A stretch of DNA of 64,000 nt, from contig NC_052351.1 in NCBI RefSeq assembly GCF_009727055.1, positions 6,030,183 through 6,094,182 on the forward strand, written 5' to 3'. This stretch comes from Benincasa hispida. Lineage: Eukaryota; Streptophyta; Magnoliopsida; Cucurbitales; Cucurbitaceae. Positions 46,646 through 58,700 of this stretch are shown here, one piece after another; the stretch's first letter is position 1; every line of letters begins with the position of its first letter. The notes beneath the pieces are model-generated. The model was not told where the DNA came from. It saw only the letters and a list, made by a program, of their open reading frames with translations, and searched no databases. The position numbers and the translations under genes are program-made.

Positions 46646-49100
46646 CTAGTTTTGCAATGACACTTCAGTGGTTTAAGACAAAAGCCACCAAAGAATAGTC
46701 AATTTATCCCTTTTCTGAATTGAGACACTCTCAACCAATCATTACACCAGAAATATTCTTGTTTCTATATTGATTAGCCATCATTGATTTGGTTAAGAAA
46801 TCATTAACTTGTTTAACAATTTCACGTAAGTGTGACCCTTTATTTTAGATCCTAGAGTTTTGCCCCAAGCAGCCAATCCGAAGGGAAAAATCCGATTGGG
46901 TCAAAAACTAAAGCGACCCTATCCATTTCTGGAGTTCACCTTAATATTAACCAACCACACAAACCATCCAAAGGGGGATACTCCTAGGGTGCCACGAGGT
47001 CGTGCAAGAAGATACGGTGCAAACCAATGAAGGAGATGACAGGACATGTTGACATACATCCTTCACCCATTTACTATAAGTACTCTCTCTGTTCACTTTG
47101 ATATTGACCCATACAAACACCATCCGAAGGGGGATGCTCACAGGGCGCCACGAGGCCAAGCATGAATCTCACGGCATGAACATTCAGGGAGAAACATGAG
47201 TGGAATTGACATATCACATACATCTTTTTCTCCCACTGAGTATTTTAAGAACCTAGGGTTTAGTTTACATAGAAAGAACATGGCTAATTATTTTAACTAA
47301 GTGATTGTTTAGGTTTGCTCAAAAGTAACTCTTACTTGGTTAAATAACTTTTTATCATCATTCATTAAACATTTTAACGAACATATAATCAATTGTTGCA
47401 TGTTTGTAGCAAATCTATCTAATGCACCTTTTCAGATAGGTTCCCAGGTAGGGGTGTTCTGTTTCCGTCAGCTTAAATACCCCAGCCTAGCCAGAACCCG
47501 CCTTTGACAAAAGGTCCCTTATAGATAGATTTATTACAAATTTAATCTCTTATGGAAATCAATTTAATCCTATTAAATCGATTTAAAAGATTAAACTTAG
47601 GTTTCTAATCTCATTAGAACCATGAACTTAGGTCTATCTCAATCAAATTTTAAAACCCTTTTAAAACATGATTTTACCTAAGTTTGCATGCAACTCTTGG
47701 TTATTGATTTTAATTCTAATTTCATTAATTATAACACTTATAAAAAATGAAACAATCAAAACCAACCACAATGTGAAGCAACACATTCTCAAAGCCTTTA
47801 TAACTCTTATAAATAAACCTAAGTGTCATGCTCTATGTATTGTTCATTCATTACTACTTTTATATAACTGTTATAATGAACCAAGCATACATGCTCTCAT
47901 ACACCCTTATACTATAACACATAATATAAAGATGATGCATGAATATGCTTAATGCATGCATAAATATAACTCTTATATTATATGATGCATGAGCATGCAT
48001 TAATGGAATTTAATCAAGCAATCTACTATATCATAACAATTATAATATATGATGTATGAAAAAAATGCATAACCTAAGGTGGGTTTTAAATCTATATGTC
48101 ATACATTATGGCATATAAACTAACATACATCTCATGTACATTAAAAAAGATATGATGGACCGGAATAATATGCCTCAAAATCCAAAATAAAACAAACTAT
48201 TACATTGAACCATCGAGTCGATCAGTTCAAACAAGTGAACCAGGTCTTGAACCACCCGAGTGAACCGGGTGTAGCTTCTTCATGTGATTGTCGAGTAACG
48301 TTGGTCGAGTAAGCACGATCGTGTAGCAATGATCAAGTACCTTTGACTATGCGATGAAGCATGAAGGCCACTCGATCATGTAACACACCGAGTTTAAACG
48401 CAAGCCTAAACGATCGAGTAGACGACAACTATGCGATGAAGCATGATCATTTAGACGATCGAGGAGCAAACACCGAGTAATACTTACCGAGTGATCGAGT
48501 AGCCAGTGACTATACGATGAAGCATGCTAACCTACTTGATCGTTTAGTGCATGCGCCTACCATGAAACGAGTATCATATACTCTATGCGATCGTTTACCT
48601 CCATCGTTTACACGATCAAGTAGCCAACACAAACCGATCGAGTAAACACTTTACTCGTTCGTTTAGCATCAGCCATATGATCGTTTAGTAAATTCTACAC
48701 GATTAAGTTATAACTTTTCTATTCGATCGTTTAGCCAAATCTAAATGATCGTTTAGCCTGGGCTACACGATACGACCAACACTTGGTCTTCTTTTTCCTC
48801 GATGAGAACAGCATCTCCATGCTTCTTTGAAACTTCACCACGAACAACTCAAGACACTTTAAGATCTTTGAATATAGACTCGATAGCAAATTAATTATGC
48901 CAAAAAATGCAAGGGCCCTTACAAATTAACTTTAAAATGTAAAATAAAGCTTTAAAACAGAGGCTATTATCCCGAAACATCCATCAAACCGTCCAAAAAC
49001 ACACTTAATGCTTAAATGCATTGTAGAATAAACTTAAAACCCACCACGACTGTAAAATAAGTTCAATATAACAATGCAATTTGGAATATCATAACAACTT
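46646..49100 (-). other. A2 leader with repeats and palindrome array
   Basis: No coding similarity. Read leftwards from the primer-binding site: the CGATCG palindrome array (48290-48780), the ATGCATG/TATAA motif zone (47860-48150), the AGGTTCCCAGG block (about 47430-47520), two modules with AAGGGGGAT...CACGAGG (46965-47160), and the stretch just before gag. Confidence 0.8.
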
Positions 49101-49113
49101 GGCTTTGATACCA
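49101..49113 (-). other. A2 primer-binding site
   Basis: The reverse complement reads TGGTATCAAAGCC, one transition from the initiator-Met site. Confidence 0.9.
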
Positions 49114-49115
49114 AT

Positions 49116-51170
49116 TGAAGGAAATCTAAAACATTCCAGTGAGCGAAAGCGGATCGTTCCAAATCCCATTGAGAAAGAATACAACAATTACTGTCCAACG
49201 AGAAACGATTATGCTTAATGAGTAAATTACAAGCCTGCTACTTATAAATGAAAATACAAGGATCGAGTATGCAAACCTTTGAAGAACCTTTCTTCAAGTA
49301 TCCCTCAATTGAACTCCAACGAGTCCAAAGAAATACTCGAACGCAAACAGCATGAACTGAAGAATCCTCGATCACTATTGAGTCCAACTTGATCCTTGAC
49401 CCTCGAACTGAACATGAACACCACCACAAGAGTTACCTTAGTATTCTCGATGAGAGAATCCAGGAGTTGTGGGCTCTTTGTGACTTTGGATAAAGGAAAG
49501 GAGGAGATAGACAATCAAGCAAACGATCGAGTAAGTGGGAGATGGATGAAGTCTATCGCATAGACTAGATACTTGATCGTTTAGTAAAAGGAAGCCTATT
49601 GTATAGACTTTGCTACTCGATCGTGTAGTAACAAGTAATCAAGTAATTATCGTATAGTAAACTCAGTACTCAATCGTATATACTATCGTTTAGTAAAACT
49701 ATTTTACTCGATAGCCTTTGTGAGATCAAATCCGAAATGAATAATTCTTCAATTGATTTTGGAAAATGATTTTCCTTTTATCTCACATTTACCATAACTT
49801 TCAATAACCTCCCACTCAATCGGTTATTAAAGAAAAAAATTAATTATCATATAATTAATATATTATAAATAAATATGATAACCAACTTATTATATTATAT
49901 TTATAACCTATAGTTTTAATATTCCATCATATGAAACATATAAACTATAGTTCTTTTTTTATTTTATGGTATTTAATATAAATCATATTTATATTAATTC
50001 CTCCAATTAATGTATCTAATACATCATACCAATTATATCACATATAATTGAATTAATTGAATTATATTACATATAATTAAATTTCCTCTCGTTAATTTAA
50101 ACAATTCAAACTAACCCAAAATCTGATTCTCAACTTGAACCCATTGAGTTACCAAGGGGTCCTTATTGACCTATAGCTTCAAGCTCCAACAATACATAAA
50201 TAACTGACTAAACTCTTTAATCATGAGATCCACCATCCGTTAACTGTTGGTCACTCCACTAAAGATCGACAGCTGCACTCTTCGCACTACAGATATATTT
50301 CTGTGTCCATTGAGTATAACCAGTCAACAGTGTGATGACCCTTCAAAAATCGCTCGTAAGTACAACTGGGCCAATTTACCGTTTTTCCCCTGTAGTTACA
50401 TCTAACTAATTAAGACCACTGATTCCTCTAATGAACAATAAGTCATAGTCCTACTATGGTTGAGTTCTCTCTTCCAAAGAGAGGGTGTGACCACTATGTT
50501 CAAGACCCAAATCAGCCCTTAAGGGAGAAATTTATCTACTTACCCCTGCTTCGTGGAAGGAGTGAATTCCATCTTGTGTAGCTGAGTTCTCAGCTCCCCA
50601 ATCAGACAAATCCCCAAAATGGTAGGCTTGTTGAGTTGGCAATCTGGCCACTCTCACCCATACAAATCAAAGGACTGCCCTCATGAGCAGGAGTTCCCAA
50701 CTCACTCATGATTAAGGTCATGTCACCTATGATCTCCTAGTGAAATGTAAGTCTCAATTATCAACGGCGTTATGTAACGAGACTAATCATTTCGTGGTCC
50801 GGTCTTATACAAACTCTTTGTATAGGATATCCCCGCTTGCATGTCTCCACATGAATGGTCAGGATCAGACCATTTGTAGCACTTTACAACACTTGTAACA
50901 TCTACATAGCGGGTCGTATCCGTAGTGTAACCAGGATAAGATATCCCTCCTTTATCCTTATACTACATACCATTTAGGTTATTACTTAAGACATGATCCA
51001 CTTGTATGTCTTTACATACATGCTTAAGTTACATAAAATAACTATGGATCTTAGTTTATTAGATTGAGTAAATGCTTATAAAATAACAGTTATTTTATTA
51101 ATAACAATATGTTCACAAAGTGTTCACAAACTACGAGACTACCAGGATAATTAGGACACCAATCCCAACA
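49116..51170 (-). repeat. A2 5' LTR
   Basis: 2,055 bp, minus strand, from TGTTGGGATTGGTG (51170) to TTCCTTCA (49116). It is the most complete A-family LTR of this orientation. Palindrome cluster at about 49500-49700. Confidence 0.92.
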
Positions 51171-51175
51171 AACGC

Positions 51176-51954
51176 TTCGTCTAGTCTTTGTGCCCAATCT
51201 TTATGCATCGGATTGACAACTTTCTCAAGTATTGTCTTAATTTTCCTATTGGATATTTCAGCTTGGCCATTTGTCTGGGGGTGGTAAGCTGTGGCTATTC
51301 TGTGATGAACGTTGTATTTGACCAGAGGCTTATCAATAATGCAATTGATGAAATGTGTGCCTTCATCCCTTGAAATAGCACGCGGAGTGCAAAGTGAGTA
51401 AAGATGTTTCTCTGTAAAAATTTTGAGACAGTGATCGCCTCGTTTGAAGCACATGAGATCGCCACTATCCACTTAGATACATAGTCAATAGCTAACAAGA
51501 TGTAGTTGTGGCCATTGGATGGCAAAAATGGACCTATAAAATTGATCCCCCAAACATCAAGTAATTCCATTTCCAAAATAACATTCATCGACATTTCATT
51601 ATTTTCTGAAATGTTCCCGATGCGCTGGCACCTATCACACTTCATGATATATTCGCGTGCATCATTGAATAAGGTGGGTCAACAATATCCACTTTGCAAC
51701 ACGTTTGAAGTCGTATGTTGACTTCCAAAATGCCCACCGTAGGGAGATTCATGGCATTGATATATGATGCGTTGAAATGCTGTTTCGAGAATGCATTGCC
51801 TCAAAATTTGGTGAGGGCTTTTTTTGTACAGGTTAGGCTCGTCCCAATAATAGAATTTACAGTCGTGCATGAGCCTTTTCTTTTGTCGTGATGTATAGGA
51901 AATTTTTTTAGACAAGGAAATTGACGATGTCTGTATACCAGGGCAAGTAATCAT
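51176..51954 (-). pseudogene. G2 integrase, N-terminal and core part
   Basis: Read leftwards: the zinc region (51954-51680) with FYYWDEPNLYKKSPHQILRQ and YQCHESPYGGHFG, MKCDRCQRIGNISENNEM (51645), the core DVWGINFIGPF (about 51555), [12 protein letters not shown] (about 51370), and [20 protein letters not shown] ending at DWAQRLDEA (about 51180). One or two frame changes are seen near 51680 and 51300-51400. It breaks exactly at the A2 duplication and continues at 35253. Confidence 0.88.
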
Positions 51955-53620
51955 CGATCTTTAATAGCAGTTTATTAGGGAAGGAGGCGTTTACAGTGGG
52001 TTGGATGCAATCATTTTCATGATTTTCAAGTCGCAACAGATGATCTATGACTTTATTCTCTGACCCTTTTCTATTTATTATTTCTATACTAAACTCTTGA
52101 AGTAGTCGAACCCATCTGATCAGTCTTGGCTTCGCATCTTTCTTTGTCATCAAGTATTTGATAGCTGAATGGTCTATGTGGATGATAACCCTCGACCGCA
52201 ACAGAAAAGGTCTAAATTTTTCCATGGTGAAGACCACCGCCAGCAGCTCTTTTTCAATAGTAGTGTAATTCTCCTGAGTGCTATGAAGAGTTTTACTTGC
52301 GTATGTGATGGGATGAAGAACCTTTCCTATTCGTTGAGCTAAAACTACACCCATCGCATATACACTGGCATTGCATATTAGCTTGAATGGTTTTATCCAA
52401 TCGGGTGTAATCAGAACTAGAGCTGAGACTAGCGCATTCTTTAATTTTTCAATTGTGTTAAGGCAACTGGCGTCAAAATCAAAAGGTCTATCAGCTTCTA
52501 CCAACATGTTCATCGGTCTAGCAATCTTTGAAAAATCTTTGACCAATCTTCAAAAGAACCAACATGTCCTAGGAAACTTCTCAGAGTCTTCACATTTGTA
52601 GGTGGTGGTAACTTTTTAATGGCCTCAATTTTTGCTCTATCAACTTCTAGGCTGGATTTGGAAACTTTGTGTCCAAGAAAAATTCCCTCAGTTACCATGA
52701 AATGACACTTCTCCCAATTCAAAACCAAATTCGCGTCCTCACACTTCTCTAGGATTTTTTTCCATATTTTCTAGACATACTTTGTACGTCCTTTTGTAGA
52801 CTGAAAAATCATCCACGAATATTTCTACAGACTCCTCAAGGTAATCTGAAAAGATAATCATCATGCACCTTTGAAAGGTGCTAAGGGCGTTGCATAGTCA
52901 AACAGGCATGCGTCGAAAGGCAAATGTCCCATTCGAACATGTGAAAGTTGATTTTTCTTGATCCTCAGGTACAATTATTATTTGATTATACCCCACGTAT
53001 CCATCCAAAAAGAAAAGGTAGTCATTCCCTGCTAACCTGTCCAACATTTGGTCAATGAAGGGCAAGGGGAAGTGATCCTTTTTGGTCGCTGCATTGAGTT
53101 TTCGGTAATCATTGCAAATCTTCCAACCAGTGAATGTGCGCCTTGGTATTAATTCAGTTTTCTTATTGGGTACAATTTTCATCCCCCTTTTCTTTAGAAT
53201 ACATTGCACTGGGCTAACCCATGTACCATCTGAAATGGGGAAAATAATTTCTGCATCTAACCTCCTAATGATTTTCTTTTTAACGATTTCTTTCATCGCA
53301 GAGTTCAACCTGCGTTGAGGTTCAATAGAGCCTTTCTGTCCTTCTTCAAGCCTGATTTTATGTATGCAGTAGGATGGACTTACACCTTTAATGTCAATAA
53401 GAGCCACCCTATTGCCTTAATGTACTTCTTCAATACCTCTAGTAGGGCTGCTTCTTTTTCTTTGGAAAATGTGGCTGATATAATAAATGGTAAGGTCTTA
53501 TGCTGCCCAAGGAATGCATACTTCAAATGGACAGGCAAAACTTTCAATTCCAAAATTGGAGGTTGTTCAAGTAAGGACGAGTTCGTGCTTTTTCTCTCAT
53601 CTATATTCAACGATTCACAA
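51908..53620 (-). pseudogene. G2 reverse transcriptase and RNase H
   Basis: Read leftwards: the linker into RT (53610-53380), KICNDYRKLNAATKKDHFPL (about 53120-53060), FTCSNGTFAFRRMPV (to 52898), the catalytic FVDD (about 52815), LGHKVSKSSLEVDRAKIEAI (about 52690-52620) and LRSFLGHVGS. RNase H follows: LICNASVYAMGVVLAQRIGK (about 52390-52330), EKELLAVVFTMEKFRPFL (about 52255) and HIDHSAIKYLMTKKDAKPR. Frame changes lie near 53390, 52900 and 52550. Lengths and motifs match the G1 copy, and the active-site Asp pair is kept. Confidence 0.88.
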
Positions 53621-54297
53621 TTTTTCTAGATTTCTATCATCGCATAACATGATTCAACTGAAGCAATAGGTTTTTCCTTCGATCCTATTTCTTCATCAGT
53701 TCCCCAATCAAAGCTGCAGGGCCCTCTTCATCTATATCATATGAACTTAATTCGTCTGGATAGTTCATCAACCTTAATGATGTTGAACTTTAGCTTTTGG
53801 CCATTGACATGCATTGTGATTTCTCCCTTATGTACATCGATTTGGGCTCTTCCAATGGAGAGAAATGACCATCCCAAGATAATGAGGACATCTTTATCTA
53901 TCTCGTAATCAAGTATAATGAAGTCCACAGAGAGGATAAATTTATCCACCTTAACTAACACATCTTCTAGCTTCCCCTCCGATTGCACGAGGGATCAATC
54001 CGTTAACTGAAGGGTAACTGTGTTGGGAGTAATTTTTCCAATCTCTAATCGTTTAAAAATTGACAAGGGCATCAAATTTATGATTGCTCCTAGGTCGCAT
54101 AAAGCGTGTCCATTATAAATTCCGTCAATTGAATAAGGTATTGTAAAGCTCCCAGGGTCTTGCATCTTTGGAGGAATTATCGTTTTGTTGTCTTGTGTTA
54201 GGGCCACCATCTCATATTTACCTATGTTCCTTTTCTTGGACATAATGTCCTTTAGGAACTTAGCATGGGTAGGTGTTCGTGGTTTCTTGATGTGCGC
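53621..54297 (-). pseudogene. G2 aspartic protease
   Basis: Read leftwards: HAKFLKDIMSKKRN (54280-54240), then the protease with ALCDLGAIINLMPLS (about 54105-54060) and VLIILGWSFLSIG (about 53900-53870), where Trp replaces the usual Arg of LGRPF. A stop lies near 53990 and a break near 53735. The upstream gag is absent; a Ga-type LTR starts directly after position 54297. Confidence 0.82.
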
Positions 54298-55716
54298 TAA
54301 GAGTGTATTATAAGTGTAAATGGAAGATAAGATTGATCTAAATGAAGATAAATGGTAACTGACTTCTCTAGGTGAGAAGAATGGGTGATGTTTTACACTC
54401 TCTCGCTAATGCATACAAGCTTTACCTTGAGCTAGATCCAAGTATAAATCTAATTCAGGTTCTCGATAAGTACAGGTTCGAACACAGGGATTTAGGTTAG
54501 ACTAACGCAAGCCTTATGTTGCACTGATATAGAAAGGTTCTAAATCAATACTGGCAAAGTTATCTACACTAATTTACTGCATGCGTACAAGAAGAAACAA
54601 GAGTTCAAGTGAAATATAAGGTTCAATGAAGGAATGGTGCTAAGTGATAAGTGAATGTGTTGATCCAAGTAAGATGAAAACGAAAGAGCGTGGGTAGGAA
54701 TGAAGATGAAAGATGTGTGTTTACAATCAAATGTATGTCAATGAGTTGGGTTTTTGTTTATCTAATCATTCAACATTTCTCAATGCAAATGCCACATGTT
54801 CTTATTTCTAGGGTGCATGCATTGGTTATAGAAAACAATAAAGTACAAGTATCTTTATCTCTAAAGCTACTATTCGTTCTGACTTGATGCGTTTCTAGCT
54901 ATATTATTCTCTCGAATGGTTTAGCTGAGGTAAATTCAACCAAATGATCAAAATGATTAAAGCTTTTAGAATTTTAGCATGTACAAAGTCACAAACGCAT
55001 TTAACACGGAGATTGTAAGCCGAGGCAAATGTGAATGGATCAAATGCATGATTTGTTAAAGATCGAAATTGTCTTTACAATAACACACTTAATCGCATGG
55101 AATGATGAATGGAAATAAAGTAAAAAGAAAAGAGTCAAGCCACAGAGTTTAATTTCTTATCCTCTTTGGCTTGATCTTAATGTGTGTACAACCAACTTGT
55201 TAAAGAAATGAAGAAAAGTTCTCTTTTGATCTTGGTTCTCTTCAATTCTCCTTGATCAACAATGGTGATGGTTCTTTTCCTCCCGTGATCTTCTTGCAGC
55301 AGCAAAACTACTATAACCTAAGCTCTAAGATGCTCTATCTATGTTATGTTGCTTTTTCCGATTGCAAGTCTTCTATTTATAGGTGTTTCCCCTCAGCACT
55401 TGTGATATGACAACATTAATTTCCATGTCCTGGTCAGCCACCTGCCATTTCAGTTGCTTTTCAGACACCGACATTTAGATACCCATACTTGTAAGTGGTG
55501 ATTTAATAGGAACAGCTCGAACCAATGTATCTGCTATGCGTGGAGTCCTTCAGACGCATGCCTTTGCATTAGTGAGCCTGTGACACTTAGTGAAATTTAT
55601 TGAAATCCTATGATGGGATGCGTTAGTGACGTATTTTTATCAAAAAGAATGTTTTTGTAAAGGTTAGTAATTTTTTAAGAATTCCATGTGTTTTCCTTTA
55701 AGATAGATGAGATTTT
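54298..55716 (-). repeat. Ga-family gypsy LTR, truncated
   Basis: Minus strand. It shares with the G1 LTR the CAAGTATAAATCTAATT block (about 54448), the GAGTCAAGCC stretch (about 55132) and the CCCATACTTGTAAGTGGTGA stretch (about 55480). The LTR start is missing, cut by the B-family piece at 55717. It is not the same family as the G2 3' LTR, so it is probably not G2's own 5' LTR. The open stretch at 54690-54887 lies inside it. Confidence 0.72.
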
Positions 55717-56543
55717 TGTTAGGTTTTATGTCCTAAAAACTCGTGGTTTGTAAAGAATAAACTTATTTCTAAAAATTCAATAAGTTGTTATTGAGTATAT
55801 GAATTTCTTATTTCATTTTAGAAATAAATCCAATAAACTAAAAGATCCATGACTATTACATGAGTACTTGAACTTTATGTAGAGACATAAAAATGGACCA
55901 GGTTTGAGTAAATAGTCAAAATGGTCTATAGTATATTGATAAGGTTGGGTGTCTTATTTTGGTAACACTATTGGATGCAGCCCACTCTGTAATTGTTACA
56001 AAAAGTTGTAAGTACTACAAACGAAGTGATCCTAATTCATACATGTTATGACATGAAAAGTGGGGGCGTCATGTGCAATGAGTTTGCACAAGATTGGACC
56101 ACAAAATAAGTCACTCTTACTTTCTAACACTGTTTACTGTTTAAGACTGATTATTTCAAAGCGATGACCTAGGTAACTTGACCTTAATCCAGAGCTAACT
56201 ATGAACTCCTGTTTATTCGGGATTATCCTTAGATTTGCGTAGGTGAGGGTTGGCTCAACAACGCTGACTCAATAAACCTCTCATTTCAAGGGTAAAACTG
56301 GGTAGATGGCTAGGGACATAAGGTGCACGATGGAATTATCTCCTACCCACTTTCAGGTATAGTAGAGAGGTTGTTCCCTTATGTATCAACTCTGGGTCTT
56401 GAACAAGGGGGCCTGCCCTCTCATTGGCTCAAGAGGGACACAGTTTGATGATCAGATCACAAAACAATTGACCCAGCCGTTATTACGGACAACCTATAAA
56501 GGGTTAACTTACCAATCATGATTATATCGAGTGGACACAGTAG
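55717..56543 (+). repeat. B-family copia LTR, 5' part
   Basis: Starts TGTTAGGTTTTATGTCC and follows the 3' LTR of element B (14036-14900) until it breaks off near 56543. Confidence 0.85.
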
Positions 56544-57591
56544 AAATCACTTTTGGATAGCTCGAAAGACTGTTAGGAGGCGCTACAAATGGAGAGAGGG
56601 CTGACACTTGCAAGAGCAAGGATATTCTTCTGGACAAAGTAGAGTAAAAAGACAGTATAAAAGCCTTGGGAAGCAAGACATTGCTACCGGGCTTCTTATC
56701 CCTACTTTCCATTGTTTTTTGTATTCTGACTTTATTTAAAAAATGGAACTTGCATCTCAACATCTGTTCAATCTCTTCATATTTCGCATGAGTAGCTAAA
56801 TTTCTGAATGGGTTGAGAATCATTTAGCTAGCATGACCTAAGATCTTCACTTTATGCGATCATCTTGTCTTAAGTATGCGTCCTTCACCCTTTAGAGATA
56901 CTTGAGAGAGTAGTCTAAAGAAAGAACCTAGACTTGAGAGGGTCAAGTTAGAATCTAGGCTTGAGAGAGTCAGATTAGAACCACATAAGCAAGAGATAGA
57001 GACTTAGAGATAAGTTCTGTTTTCTATTATGCATCGCATTCACCCTAGAAATAGTATATGATAGTATGCGGTCACCTTATGTATGTGTGTGTCATTCATC
57101 ATCACATAGACAAGAATAAAGGCTTAGACATAAGTCCTATCAACATTATCATATACATCACATGCGTCCTAGAGTTAAGAACTATGGCATTTGCATTGAG
57201 AGATGACATGTTGTTATGTGTGTGTAGCATGATCACATAACTTGAATGCAATCTTAGGAAGTATTAGCTAAATCCCTTCTCAAATCGTTCCCCACATACT
57301 CATTGTAACTTTCACTATCATCAACTCTTTACTCAATTCTGCCGCATAGGATCTATACTTAAAACAACACACCAACCCAACTTATTTGTTTTTGTCACCG
57401 CAAAGGAATTAAAATTTACTAACGCATAAGTATCTCAATAGTCCCTCTGTTCGACCCTAGACTTACTGGGAAACCTAGTAAGATTTATACTTGGGTTTTA
57501 CTAGGAAAACTTGCATGTGCAGCACATAAACCACCATCGCAATTATACACCATTATTTCATCACTTTCACAACGCATCAGTGAACTCCAGA
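56544..57591 (+). repeat. Gb-family gypsy LTR, 3' part
   Basis: Plus strand. Shares AATGGGTTGAGAA and GCGATCATCTTGTCTTA blocks with 39425-41146. TATAAAAG at about 56657. It ends near 57591, where copia leader sequence begins. Confidence 0.75.
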
Positions 57592-57984
57592 AATGGATAG
57601 GGTCACTTTAGTTTTTGCCCCAATCAGTTTTTTTCCCTTCAGATTGGCTACTTGGGATGGAACTCTAGGGCCTAAAATGACGGGTCACATTTACGAGAAA
57701 TTGTTAAGTAAGTTAATGATTTCTTGACCAAATCAATGATGGTTAGTCGTTATAGGAGCAAAATTTATCCTCGTATTAATGGTTGGTTGAGAATGTATCA
57801 ATTCAGAGGAGGGATAAATTGACCACCCTTCGACGACTTTTGTCCTAAACCTTTGAAGCATCATTGGAAACTAGATGTCACATGTGGTTCATGTTAGTTT
57901 TGCTAAATCGTATTGGAGGTTGTATGTTTTTCAACGAGTATTTCTTTAAATCCTAATGTAGGTCAATGTATTTGTTTTTTCAGC

Positions 57985-58700
57985 AACATATTTGATTTTC
58001 CGTTCAATGCCTCTAGTTTGACTGATTTAATACAGTGGAAAGAGTCTTGTAAAACGTATTTTATGGTAAACGACCTCGAGTTTGTCATGGTTGAGGAGTT
58101 TTCTCAAGTCCTGACCCTTGATGCATTGCAAAGTGTTCATAATGCATATGAGGTATGGATGAAGGATAATTCATTGGCCCGACTTCACATATTAGCTAGC
58201 ATACCTGATGCTTTGGCCAAAAGGGTTGAGAACATGGTCATTGCACGTGAGATCATGGACTTGTTGTAAGAATTGTTTGAACATCAGTTCTTACCTTTCT
58301 AGCACAAAGGGATAGATGACAAAACCAGTAGTACAGTTCCCAAGTTAACCTTCAGGAAGAGAAAGCAAGTGTTGCTGACTCTGTTAAAGTTTATCGACAA
58401 GAACTGTTCTCTGAAATGGAACTTGGTGCTTATTTAGGTTTTGATGCTGGTCCCACTACTCTCCAAAAGAGGAGAAAGTCTAAAAATAGTAAATATGATT
58501 TATTGGTCTTGGAAACGTGTTTGGTAGAGAATGATGATTCTGCCTAGATCCTTGATTTCGGTACTATTAATCACGTCAGTTTCTCTTACTAAAGATTCAG
58601 TTCCTGGCAAACATGCCGCAAGGAGTGATGACTCTTCGAATCTACTAGTGAGGTTGTTTCAGCTGCTGCTATAGGCAGGCTGAAGTTATTTTTGGACAAG
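57985..58700 (+). pseudogene. A4 gag and protease remnant
   Basis: The capsid start aligns with A2, but the expected ATG is ATA (about 57988, AACATATTTGATT against AACATGTCATTG in A2). Readable parts: LTDLIQWKESCKTYFMVNDL (about 58017), ARLHILASIPDALAKRVENM (about 58177-58236), with stop at 58267. The remainder is frameshifted. The protease site is eroded to LDFGTINHV (about 58550-58580), so the Asp-Ser/Thr-Gly motif is not kept intact. Confidence 0.78.

Larger units (their letters stand above)
35259..51170 (-). mobile_element. Copia-type element A2 with further nested insertions
   Basis: Minus-strand A-family element inside the G2 integrase. The 5' LTR is 49116-51170, the primer-binding site 49101-49113, gag-pol 42860-46645, the polypurine tract CAAGTGGGAGA at about 42758-42768, and the 3' LTR 41252-42757 plus 35259-35425. 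The flanking duplication is AACAC (35254-35258) and AACGC (51171-51175), differing by one CpG transition. The 3' LTR is opened between 35426 and 41251 by parts of a second A-family element and a Gb gypsy LTR, and about 0.4 kb of LTR is missing there. Confidence 0.8.
16480..54297 (-). mobile_element. Athila-like Ty3/gypsy element G2, fragmented by nested insertions
   Basis: An old minus-strand element. Reading leftwards from the right: protease (53700-54297), RT-RNase H (51908-53620), integrase N-part (51176-51954), then the A2 insertion, integrase C-part (34749-35258), env-like gene (34113-34260, then 18390-20837 across the G1 insertion), 3' noncoding region and 3' LTR (to 17356). The gag is missing. 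A different LTR family (Ga) abuts the protease at 54298, so the original 5' end is lost or replaced. The integrase halves join at the AACAC/AACGC duplication of A2, which shows the two halves are one element. Its reading frames carry many stops and frameshifts. Confidence 0.8.
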
